This document shows, in pieces, positions 14,500-22,056 of a stretch of DNA of 25,409 nt. A program made the translations under genes and the position numbers. Every line of letters begins with the position of its first letter. The stretch's first letter is position 1. The notes beneath the pieces were generated by a model, which saw nothing but the letters and a program-made list of their open reading frames with translations, did no database searches and was not told where the DNA came from. The DNA lies in IMG/VR virus record IMGVR_UViG_3300050019_000278, positions 1 through 25,409 of that record; one strand, 5' to 3'. Source of the DNA: a virus.

Positions 14500-15071
14500 G
14501 CGCGTCTCCAGGCCAGAAGGTGGGTTCCGACCGCTTCTTTCGAAGGGATCAGGTTAGGTGCGACAGAGTCATATCCGTCCAGCCACACAAGCTTTTCAGC
14601 CACTCGGTCGAACACTTTCTTCGTGGTGCCAAAGTCTCTAACGGCACGGCTTGGATTTCTTGCCATGATCTGGTTGAGAACGCCGTCTTCACCGAAAACG
14701 ACGATCATGCCGTGGCGGATTGCGGCGTTGGTCATCTCTCTGACAGACATCTTCTTCATGTCCTCTTTAGCTTCAGGGAAGATTGAAGGTAAGTCCTCTC
14801 TAAAGAACGTGTTGCACATTTCCTTAGGATTGATAGGACCGGCAGCTGGAATTCCTTGGTCAAGACCAGGATAGAAAAAAACTGCCGAATCGCAGTTGAG
14901 CATCTTCGGTGGAGCACCGATCAATTCGCGGTATCTCTCCTCCTGCTCATCTTCACCAATCATGCGCCGAGCTTCTTTGAGCGCGTCTTTACGTCGACGG
15001 ATCCTCTTAATCTTCGCCGAAACGGAGTTCAAAAGTGCGCTGTTATCGAAACTTGTTGCAGAAGCGTCCAC
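14496..15071 (-). CDS. Uncharacterised phage protein
   Basis: 191 residues from a GTG at 15071, inside the left copy of the 23-bp direct repeat. The N-terminus has a basic helix (AKIKRIRRRKDALKEARRM). 'LNCDSAVFFYPGLDQGIPAA' follows, then a helix-rich C-terminal half (KKMSVREMTNAAIRHGMIVV). I recognise no domain. The 4-base overlap with the SWIM-like gene indicates translational coupling, so the two products may act together. The gene is divergent from the HNH cassette, which has evidently been inserted just upstream of its start. Confidence 0.55.
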   Translation of the reverse strand: MDASATSFDNSALLNSVSAKIKRIRRRKDALKEARRMIGEDEQEERYRELIGAPPKMLNCDSAVFFYPGLDQGIPAAGPINPKEMCNTFFREDLPSIFPEAKEDMKKMSVREMTNAAIRHGMIVVFGEDGVLNQIMARNPSRAVRDFGTTKKVFDRVAEKLVWLDGYDSVAPNLIPSKEAVGTHLLAWRRA

Positions 15072-15088
15072 GACTATTTACCGGTTCT
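15066..15088. repeat. Left copy of 23/24-bp direct repeat flanking the HNH-AP2 gene
   Basis: GTCCACG-ACTATTTACCGGTTCT is repeated at 15605-15628 with one extra base and one C/T difference (22 of 24 aligned positions identical). This copy spans the GTG start of the minus-strand gene 14496-15071. Confidence 0.85.
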
Positions 15089-15100
15089 AAGACAGCGTGC

Positions 15101-15601
15101 ATGAAGACAGAGTTGACGCATGAATTGCTAACCGAGTTGCTTCGCTATGACGAAGAGACTGGAAGGTTCTTTTGGAGAACTTCTGGTTCAGGCCGAAGAT
15201 CCAACGTTCCAGCTGGAACGCGCAGCAAGGGATATGTTTTTATAGGGATCAGAGGGGCGAAAATTAGCGGTCATCATCTAGCTTGGTTTTACAAACACAA
15301 GGTCTGGACAGACGCCAAAATTGACCACGTCAACGGAATTAGTGACGACAACCACATCAACAATCTTCGAAAGGCCACTCACGCAGAGAACGGCCGTAAC
15401 CGCAAACTAAATGAAAACAACACCAGCGGCTACAAGGGAATCTATCGAGGAAAAGGCGGAAAATGGGTAGCACGCACTATGTTTGAACAGCGATATGTTC
15501 ACATTGGTTGTTTCGACTCGGCAGAAGAAGCAGCCAGAGCATACGACGCGAAAGCGCGCGAGCTTTTCGGACGGTTTGCGCGGTGCAACTTCTCTGATTA
15601 A
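15101..15601 (+). CDS. HNH-AP2 homing endonuclease
   Basis: 166 residues from the ATG at 15101 (MKTELTHELL); an upstream in-frame start at 15035 lies inside the neighbour. N-terminal half: an HNH nuclease with 'GRFFWRTSGSGR', 'ISGHHLAWFYKH' (first His pair), 'IDHVNGISDDNHINNLRKAT' and a following Asn-rich linker. The D-H-V-N-G-x-x-x-D-N-x-x-x-N-L-R core is the hallmark of phage HNH homing endonucleases. C-terminal half (~110-166): an AP2-type DNA-binding domain, 'SGYKGIYRGKGGKWVAR' followed by 'YVHIGCFDSAEEAARAYDAK' and a terminal 'LFG..A..NF'. The gene is flanked by 23-24 bp direct repeats and sits between divergent genes. That placement is consistent with a recent mobile insertion. Confidence 0.93.
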   Translation: MKTELTHELLTELLRYDEETGRFFWRTSGSGRRSNVPAGTRSKGYVFIGIRGAKISGHHLAWFYKHKVWTDAKIDHVNGISDDNHINNLRKATHAENGRNRKLNENNTSGYKGIYRGKGGKWVARTMFEQRYVHIGCFDSAEEAARAYDAKARELFGRFARCNFSD

Positions 15602-15604
15602 CCT

Positions 15605-15628
15605 GTCCACGCACTATTTACTGGTTCT
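15605..15628. repeat. Right copy of 23/24-bp direct repeat flanking the HNH-AP2 gene
   Basis: Second copy of the repeat at 15066-15088, ending 8 bases before the GTG start of the SbcC-like gene. The unit defined by repeat plus gene is about 540 bp (period 539-540). Because the repeat contains an ACTATTTAC element close to the starts of both plus-strand genes, it may also carry a promoter. Confidence 0.85.
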
Positions 15629-15636
15629 CTTGCCCC

Positions 15637-18600
15637 GTGGCCGTCATCCCAAAGAAAGTCTATATCCGTCACTTCGGAACCATCAGAGAAACAGAGCTTG
15701 TGCTCCCTAAACCAGGACTGTGTCTTGTAGTTGGGCATAACATGACCAGCTCTGGAGTTGAGTCGATCGGGTGCCACGCAAAGGGTCAGAAAGTGCTGAT
15801 GTTTGACGGCACGCTCAAGCAAGTCGAAGACATAGTAGTTGGTGACTTTCTGATGGGTCCTGACTCAACGAGGCGCACCGTGTTGAACCTTATTAGAGGG
15901 CACGGTGACATGTTCACGATCACTCCATTGCGCGGAAAGCCTTTTGTTGTAAACCGTGATCATATCTTGGCCATGAAAATCAGCCCTAACAGGGTTTACA
16001 AGGCCACTCCTGAGCATGGGTTGATCTGCCACAAGACTTCGCGCCCGACCGGAGGAGAGGTTCATCTGTCAGTTGGAGAGATACTCAACAGGAAGGGAAA
16101 GACGTTGACGCGCGGTATCCTGAAGCTCTTCAAAACAGGAGTAGAGTTTAAGAAAAACTCAAATGTGCTTGAGATTCCTCCTAGAATACTGGGCATGTGG
16201 CTTGGTGATGGCGACAGCACGCGCCCAGATTTAGCAACTGCTGACAAAGAGCTATCAGATCTATGGAGAATGTGGGCGTCCACTCTCGGTCTTAAGTTCA
16301 GAGAAATACCGAGTCCGTCCAAAGCTGTCAATTGCAGGATTTCATACGGTCATACGTGGAAACGTGGCATGAACACCGGACTCGTGCTCATCAGAAAGCT
16401 TGGTTTATGGAAGAATAAGCATATACCTCACAAATACAAAGTGGCAAGTAGGACAGACAGACTAGAGCTTCTTGCAGGGCTCATAGACACGGATGGATCG
16501 CACGGAAAAGGATCACTCTACTATGTCTCAGTTAACAAAAGATTGGCAGAAGATGTGGAATTTCTGTCAAATTCACTTGGTTTTAACGCCACCATTAAAC
16601 CGAGAAGAGTGCGCTGTCAGAATGGAGGGTTTTCTGATTGCTTTCTTGTTAAGATCATCGGAGATTGCTCTGCTGTGCCGTGCGCTCTCTCTAGGAAACA
16701 AGCGCTGATAAGGTCGAAGACTAGGAGTCACCCAACTGGTGCACGGAAGTTCAAAGATCCTCTCGTAAGCGGATTTTCAATCACTTCTGCTGCTGCGTCA
16801 GATTACTACGGTTTCTCTCTCGATAAAGATCAACTCTATCTTTTAGACGATTTTACTGTTACCCACAACTCAGGCAAAACTCTCCTTGGAGAGGCAATCA
16901 GCAGAACCCTTCTTGGCGTGAGAGGACGCTTTGAAGGTGCCGGTCTTGGAGCATACAGCTCAGACCTTTGTGGAAACAAAAATACACTTATCCAACTCGA
17001 GTGTGATCTCAACGGCCAATCTCTCACGATTTGGTCTGGTTACAAATGCGCCGAGCTAAGCAAGTCTGGAGAGGGACTGAGATTTAAGCTGGGTGACAGC
17101 GATCCAGTCGAGCGCGGAACTATCCAAGAGACGCGTGAAGAACTCAACCGACTTCTTGGAATCACTCAACCTCTGTCGGAGTTTGCCATCCACCTCGACG
17201 GAGAAAGACTCAAATTCAACCACCTGAGTGAACGCCAGCTCGTCGAACTATTTCTGTCAGCGTTGTCGACACCAAACTGGGAAGGAGCACAAAAACGTGT
17301 GAGCGCGGAACTTTCAAGATCTTCTGAGGAACAAGCAGGTCTTCAGTCGAGGAAGGAACTTTACGAATCGTCACTTGCCCAGTACGACGATGACATGAAG
17401 GAACTTGAGCTAAAGGCCGTTGAGATCGAGGACAGCATTAACCTTCAGAAGAAAGAGCAAGAAGACAAGATCTCGAAGGTAGAAGAGTCAAAAAAGAAGA
17501 AAGAGTCAAAGCTGTCGAAGCTTAAAAATAGACGCGCAGAGATCAAGGTCGAGTTGAAGAAGATTGAAGACGCAAATGCTGTGACATATGCCGATCTTGA
17601 GTTGAAATTCAAACGGGCAAAAAGCGCTGTTGTAGAAGCGTCGTCAGTGGTCGAAACTGCGACTGGTTCAGTTAGTGCAGAGGAATCTCGTGTTGACACA
17701 GCCTCAGACGAACTTCTGAAGCTGAAGGAACCTGACACATGCCCGACGTGCGGAAAGCCTTGGGACAAGAAGCACTCAGTCGCGCTTTTGGAATCGAAGA
17801 AGAAAGCGCTGTCTGACGCAAAAGCCACGCTTTTGGAGAAAGAGAAGGAGCTCGCAAAGGCAAGATCAAAACGAAGCGATGCTCGCAATTCACAGGATGA
17901 GATCCAAGCTCAGATGAAGGAACTCAACCTTGGAACAGCGACGCAGGCGTTGAGCAAAGAGTACGAAGGCATTGAATCCGATGAGCAGGATCTTGACGAC
18001 CAGATCAAAGACGACGATAGAGACATCGCGGATCTCAAGAAACCAATCTCTGACTCAAAATTAGTAGCAGTGCGCACTCGCATTCAAACTGCAAAACAGT
18101 CGAAGAAAACCATGCAGAGTGACCTCTCTGAGACCAATAGGAAGCTGGTAGAGGTTGGCGCATTCATCCAGCTTCTGTCCTATCTGTACAAGGCATTTGG
18201 ACCGACAGGCGTGCCAAACATGGTCCTACAAGATTGCCTTGAGTATTTGAACCGCGCGGCTGGACATCTTTCGTCAGTCTTGACAGGAGACCTCGTTGAA
18301 ATCTCCTTCAGCTCGACTAAAGTGCTTGCAACCAGTGCAGAGAAACCGTGTCTCGTCATCAATGCCAAAAACCGCGCAGGTTCAAAAAAGTTCATCGGAT
18401 CGTCAAAGGGAGAGGCCGGTATCTCAAACCTGATTATCTCTGAGACTCTCTACAACCTGGGACGACTCTGGCAGAAGGTGGCGTACCGTTGGCTCGATGA
18501 AGCGGTCAACTCACAGGACAAGACTGTGCGCGGCACTGCTTATTCGTACTACAGGAACCAAGCAAAACAACGTCAACAGATCATTTTCGTGGTTGATCAC

Positions 18601-18684
18601 AGTCCAGACGTTGAGGCACATGCCGACAGCATCATTCTCGCCGAAAAATGCGGGTCTGGATTTACCACATACCGCGCGCTTTAG
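15637..18684 (+). CDS. gp46/SbcC/Rad50-like recombination ATPase containing an intein
   Basis: 1015 residues from a GTG at 15637; about 649 remain after intein removal. Exteins: the N-terminal strand 'GTIRETELVLPKPGLCLVVG' leads to a P-loop interrupted after 'ESIG' and resumed with SGKTLLGEAI. Long coiled coils (~560-860) flank a zinc hook CPTCGKPW (C702, C705). The ABC signature region is SSKGEAGIS (~922-930), Walker B is YRWLDEAV (D954-E955) and the H-loop strand is 'IIFVVDHSPDVEAHADSIIL'. This is the large subunit of the Mre11/Rad50-type nuclease (T4 gp46; partner gp47 not in this window). It would process DNA ends in recombination-dependent replication. The spliced P-loop, ESIGSGKT, departs from GxNGSGKT at two positions. 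No Shine-Dalgarno sequence precedes the GTG. The 3' end overlaps the convergent gene by 4 bases. Confidence 0.92.
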   Translation: MAVIPKKVYIRHFGTIRETELVLPKPGLCLVVGHNMTSSGVESIGCHAKGQKVLMFDGTLKQVEDIVVGDFLMGPDSTRRTVLNLIRGHGDMFTITPLRGKPFVVNRDHILAMKISPNRVYKATPEHGLICHKTSRPTGGEVHLSVGEILNRKGKTLTRGILKLFKTGVEFKKNSNVLEIPPRILGMWLGDGDSTRPDLATADKELSDLWRMWASTLGLKFREIPSPSKAVNCRISYGHTWKRGMNTGLVLIRKLGLWKNKHIPHKYKVASRTDRLELLAGLIDTDGSHGKGSLYYVSVNKRLAEDVEFLSNSLGFNATIKPRRVRCQNGGFSDCFLVKIIGDCSAVPCALSRKQALIRSKTRSHPTGARKFKDPLVSGFSITSAAASDYYGFSLDKDQLYLLDDFTVTHNSGKTLLGEAISRTLLGVRGRFEGAGLGAYSSDLCGNKNTLIQLECDLNGQSLTIWSGYKCAELSKSGEGLRFKLGDSDPVERGTIQETREELNRLLGITQPLSEFAIHLDGERLKFNHLSERQLVELFLSALSTPNWEGAQKRVSAELSRSSEEQAGLQSRKELYESSLAQYDDDMKELELKAVEIEDSINLQKKEQEDKISKVEESKKKKESKLSKLKNRRAEIKVELKKIEDANAVTYADLELKFKRAKSAVVEASSVVETATGSVSAEESRVDTASDELLKLKEPDTCPTCGKPWDKKHSVALLESKKKALSDAKATLLEKEKELAKARSKRSDARNSQDEIQAQMKELNLGTATQALSKEYEGIESDEQDLDDQIKDDDRDIADLKKPISDSKLVAVRTRIQTAKQSKKTMQSDLSETNRKLVEVGAFIQLLSYLYKAFGPTGVPNMVLQDCLEYLNRAAGHLSSVLTGDLVEISFSSTKVLATSAEKPCLVINAKNRAGSKKFIGSSKGEAGISNLIISETLYNLGRLWQKVAYRWLDEAVNSQDKTVRGTAYSYYRNQAKQRQQIIFVVDHSPDVEAHADSIILAEKCGSGFTTYRAL
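15772..16869 (+). mobile_element. Intein with LAGLIDADG (DOD) homing endonuclease in the P-loop
   Basis: Residues 46-411 of the gp46/SbcC-like protein (366 residues). The N-terminal block begins CHAKGQKVLMFDGTLKQVED and contains VVGDFL. Block B contains 'VNRDHILAM', with the conserved His but N in place of the usual Thr. Two dodecapeptide motifs, ILGMWLGDGDST (~184-195) and LLAGLIDTDGSHG (~278-290), carry both catalytic acids (D191, D284). Block F is 'YYGFSLDKDQLYLLDDFTVT', and block G ends with H410-N411, followed by Ser412 as the +1 nucleophile. All splicing residues (Cys1, penultimate His, terminal Asn, +1 Ser) are present, so it should splice. The endonuclease looks intact and able to home into empty P-loop alleles. 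Confidence 0.93.
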
Positions 18685-19541
18685 AGTCCCTTGTAACCAA
18701 GCAGTGAACTGTTTCCAAGCTGGTTTGGGTTCTTGCTCGGATCTGCTTGATCCGCAATCGACAGCAAATCGACTGTGTTGTAGAGCTGATTCTTCATGAG
18801 CTTCGCTCCAACCTGAGGGATGACTTGGAGAGCATTTAAGAAATCGACGCTATTGCTGTACCCTGGGACGTGAACGAATGTCAACTTAAATTCTCCGAAA
18901 CTTGGAAGGTTTCGGTTGACAGACGTACTTCCAGAATTTAACCACGGTCCTTTGATCAGCGCGCTGACGGATTTTACGTATCCGATACATCTGATGCCGA
19001 GACCGGACGCTCCTCCGCTTCCGATCATCAAGTCAAGCACGCACGCTGGAGGAAAATAGAAAGCCTGACCTCCAGCTGCTCCAACGGCTCCGACTCCGGA
19101 TGTGTCCGTGTCACCAGCAGACTCCTTTTTTGCCTCATCAGAAGACGATGGTCCTCCTGGAGTTGTTGCGCTGGACGACCCACGTGTTAACGCCGTTTTT
19201 CCAGTGATCACAGGAAGAGTTAACGCGTGGAGACGAGCCGCAATCTCGAGGATGGTCTCCGGTCCGTTGACGGCATAGTCGTCAAATGCCGATAATTTAA
19301 ATGTCAGCGGAATCGTTAGAGGAGCTGTATGCTGATAGATGTGGAACCCGTCTGGCATCATCTGATTTGAGTAGACACGCCATTCAGTGTCACGATCCAG
19401 TGGAATCTCGTCTGGAAGATTTGGAAAATTGATGACGATCTGATCATCTCCCTCAGACTGAGGAAGTCCTTGCCCCGGGTTGTTTGACGACAACGAGTAG
19501 ATTGTGGCAGCCGGACCTAGAGTTTTTGGAAATTGTCCCAT
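18681..19541 (-). CDS. Baseplate/tail-tip structural protein downstream of the tape measure
   Basis: 286 residues, 3 bases after the tape measure stop. The N-terminal half has 'IVINFPNLPDEIPLDRDTEW', then 'PLTIPLTFKLSAFDDYAVNG' leading into a helix (ETILEIAARLHALTLPV). A low-complexity Gly/Ser/Thr/Ala linker (~120-160) follows. The C-terminal half has 'PPACVLDLMIG' and 'GIRCIGYVKSVSALIKGPW', then 'GEFKLTFVHVPGYSNSVDFL'. The order of an 'I.LTF...' strand, a helix, a linker, 'CIG.V..V....' and '..F.LTF..V' suggests a tail-tube-like or XkdP/gpU-type baseplate fold. The gene after the tape measure in contractile phages is usually such a distal tail component. Its specific family is not certain. 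Confidence 0.62.
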   Translation of the reverse strand: MGQFPKTLGPAATIYSLSSNNPGQGLPQSEGDDQIVINFPNLPDEIPLDRDTEWRVYSNQMMPDGFHIYQHTAPLTIPLTFKLSAFDDYAVNGPETILEIAARLHALTLPVITGKTALTRGSSSATTPGGPSSSDEAKKESAGDTDTSGVGAVGAAGGQAFYFPPACVLDLMIGSGGASGLGIRCIGYVKSVSALIKGPWLNSGSTSVNRNLPSFGEFKLTFVHVPGYSNSVDFLNALQVIPQVGAKLMKNQLYNTVDLLSIADQADPSKNPNQLGNSSLLGYKGL

Positions 19542-19544
19542 TTG

Positions 19545-21980
19545 TTAGAAGCCTTGCATAACTGGACTTGGAAGCGGGAGCCTGGACATGTCGCTGACGC
19601 GCTGACGCTCTTCACGAACTTTGTCCGCGTCTTCGCGTTTCTTCGCGTCTTCGATGTCTTTTTTGTTTTGATCAACCATGCGCGTCATCGTGACATTCAC
19701 AAGATCTACTGCTGTCTTGATGCTGTTGAGAGCTTCAAGATTGTCAGCGACGGTCGAAGGATCAACCGCCTGGCGCCTCTGAGCGTATCCAATGAACCCC
19801 TGAACCTGCATGTTCATCAAACGGTTTGCTTCAACCTTGAACGCCTCGATGTCAGTCTCTGTAGTTCCGCGCAAACGGGCTCTCTGCCACGCTGTAAAGA
19901 TTGCGTCGTTGATCTTTGAGTGGTCCTTTGTTGCCACTGCATTAGCGATGTTTTCAGCAAGTGAAGGAATCAGCATTGCGAACTGGCTCTCTCCCTTTGG
20001 TCCAGTCGCACCGATTCCTACTTGATTGATTGACCATCCCTTTCCTTTAACCATGCTCACGATGTTAGGCCAGAACTGACCGATCAACGTGACCACCAGT
20101 CCGATGATCAATGACCAACCTCCAGTAGCACATGCACCAACAAGCATCGCAAGTCCACGACCAAGAAGACTTCTCAAAGCGGCTCCTCCGAAAAATGTAG
20201 CGATTCCACCAAAGATTCGCGCGAACATTCCCTTGACAACCGTTCCACCAATGGATTCTGCTCCGGCTTTAACCACACCTCTCTTGAAAAGATTCGTCAA
20301 CAGTCCGCCGGCGGCTTCTGCGCCAACCGTCGTGGCCACGTTTTTAACAACTCCACCGGCAGCGCTTCCAGCTCCGGCTCCAAATCGCGCGTTTAGAGCT
20401 GTGGTCAAAGCGATTGTGCTCAGCGCAAACTTGTATAGCGCCAATGACATCCTGGCAACGGAGCTCACAACAGTTGCCGTTACGAGGATCATGGCTGGGA
20501 TAGCAATGATCTTAAAGTCTGAGAATTTGTCAGCCATCCAAATGATCCTGTCAGAAACGGCATTTGCAATCCTGATCAACGGGCTCAAGACTCCAGTTGT
20601 CAAGTAGAGAAGCTTATCTCCTAACAGTCGAAGCGCCTGATTTTCGAGCGCAAGCTGTTCACGGTAGCGTCTCTCCAAATTCTGTCTTTCTTTCATCTCA
20701 GGAGAGATCTCGAAAATTTTTGCTCCCTGTTCATTGTAGAGATCGCCGAGAGCTCTGAGTGTTTCTGCACTGGTTCCGTACATATCTGCTTGCATCTCGA
20801 GCATCACGCTGTTCGAGTTTTTCACAGACTTTGCGATGTTCGTCATGACACGACGAGCAGCTGCTTCATCTTTTGCCAGGAAGTCAACTCCTCCTGTTCC
20901 CATGAACAATCCCATTCCACCTTGCTTCTGGAACGAGCTGAACTTTGTCATCATCGCAGCAATCTCTCCTTGGACTGCGATGGTTCCTTTCAAAGCACCT
21001 TCAACTTGAGACACGACCTGAAGATTTTGTGTGTAAGATGCAGAGCTAAGCTTGTTGGTCGGACCTGACGCAACTCTTGCAGCGACTGACAACTCCCTAG
21101 CATATCTTGCAGCTTCGTTCGCAGCCAAAGCTGTCTTATCCACGATTCCGGAGATGATGTTTGACATATCCCTGAACTGAGTGTTTGTCGAACGTGCTGT
21201 GATAGACAAACTGGCCGCTTGATCCGCTGACATGCCGAGTCCGTCAATCAAACGAACGGTCGTTTTCAGTGTGTCTTCGTACGCGTCATTCAGATCAAGA
21301 CCAATGTCGACGAGTGCTCTCTGCGCTTCATCCATCGTCTTGGTTCGAGCACCTGTTGCAACTGCAACTCTAAAACCAGCTTCCTGAAGCTTGTTGCGCG
21401 TTGCGAGATCTGAGTTTGCGTTGATAAGAGATCTGTTGAATTCTCCGCTCATCTCCAGTGATCTCGACAGCATCCTATACCCGATGTTGTCAGTCCAGCT
21501 TTTTTGGGCACGAGCCATCACATCCAGCGCCTTTCCAGCTGGGATCGAGAATTTTGTCATCGTCTCGATGTTTTGGCTCACCTTCTCAAGTTCATCTGAG
21601 AAGACCTCCGCCTGCTTCATGGCAGACTCGAGTTCAAGTTCCAGGCGCGAGCGTTTCTTTGCGCCGATGTCAGACCTCTTCAAGACATCCTGAATCTTTT
21701 GGATTTGCTGAAGCTGAACGTTGTAGGTTCCGTTGAGAGCTTGACGCTTGACAAGCTGATCTTGAATTGACTTTTGAGCCAACCTGTCATGAACGTTCTC
21801 GATGACAAGCTTGTCGATCCGCGACTGGAACAGTTTTCCGATCACGCCGAGGCTTCCGGTCAATTCCTTGTACCTGGCAACGATGGACGTCGTAATGTCC
21901 TCGATCGCAGACGTTTCTTTGCGCGTCGTGATCGTCGCATCGACGAACTTTTGAGCCAAAGATAGGTGTGAATCTGCCAT
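19545..21980 (-). CDS. Tail tape measure protein
   Basis: 811 residues from the ATG at 21980 (MADSHLSLAQ); a TTG at 21998 would add six. The N-terminal ~300 residues are almost continuous coiled coil (IQDQLVKRQALNGTYNV, EVFSDELEKVSQNIETM). A repetitive helical middle with 'DMSNIISGIVDKTALAANEA' follows. Two hydrophobic, potentially membrane-inserting regions lie at ~490-530 ('IIAIPAMILVTATVVSSVA') and ~600-645 ('GWSLIIGLVVTLIGQFW'), separated by Ala/Gly-rich stretches. This is the classic tape measure architecture: scaffold helices that set tail length, plus a channel-forming segment ejected with the DNA. At about 0.15 nm per residue the length predicts a tail of roughly 120 nm. It is about 14 kb away from the sheath/tube genes, further than usual. 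Confidence 0.85.
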   Translation of the reverse strand: MADSHLSLAQKFVDATITTRKETSAIEDITTSIVARYKELTGSLGVIGKLFQSRIDKLVIENVHDRLAQKSIQDQLVKRQALNGTYNVQLQQIQKIQDVLKRSDIGAKKRSRLELELESAMKQAEVFSDELEKVSQNIETMTKFSIPAGKALDVMARAQKSWTDNIGYRMLSRSLEMSGEFNRSLINANSDLATRNKLQEAGFRVAVATGARTKTMDEAQRALVDIGLDLNDAYEDTLKTTVRLIDGLGMSADQAASLSITARSTNTQFRDMSNIISGIVDKTALAANEAARYARELSVAARVASGPTNKLSSASYTQNLQVVSQVEGALKGTIAVQGEIAAMMTKFSSFQKQGGMGLFMGTGGVDFLAKDEAAARRVMTNIAKSVKNSNSVMLEMQADMYGTSAETLRALGDLYNEQGAKIFEISPEMKERQNLERRYREQLALENQALRLLGDKLLYLTTGVLSPLIRIANAVSDRIIWMADKFSDFKIIAIPAMILVTATVVSSVARMSLALYKFALSTIALTTALNARFGAGAGSAAGGVVKNVATTVGAEAAGGLLTNLFKRGVVKAGAESIGGTVVKGMFARIFGGIATFFGGAALRSLLGRGLAMLVGACATGGWSLIIGLVVTLIGQFWPNIVSMVKGKGWSINQVGIGATGPKGESQFAMLIPSLAENIANAVATKDHSKINDAIFTAWQRARLRGTTETDIEAFKVEANRLMNMQVQGFIGYAQRRQAVDPSTVADNLEALNSIKTAVDLVNVTMTRMVDQNKKDIEDAKKREDADKVREERQRVSDMSRLPLPSPVMQGF

Positions 21981-21998
21981 TGTGTAACTAACCAACAA

Positions 21999-22026
21999 TT
22001 TTTGTTTACAAAATCTTGAACTATGC
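21999..22026 (+). promoter_or_regulatory. Candidate promoter/leader element upstream of the ligase gene
   Basis: TTTTTGTTTACAA (21999-22011) is identical to 3366-3378. It is followed by AATCTTGAACTATGCC, which resembles AATCTGGACTACGCT upstream of the 3414 gene; the spacing between the two blocks is 6 bases shorter here. It lies in the short divergent region between tape measure and ligase. Sequence similarity only; the unequal spacing weakens a standard promoter reading. Confidence 0.3.
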
Positions 22027-22056
22027 CAGGATAGACGTGAACGTTCTCAACATACC

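Noticed and set aside
20089-20607. 172-codon plus-strand open frame opposite the tape measure
   Set aside because: Low-complexity A/P/T-rich mirror of the Ala/Gly-rich tape measure segment; no ribosome binding site or domain.
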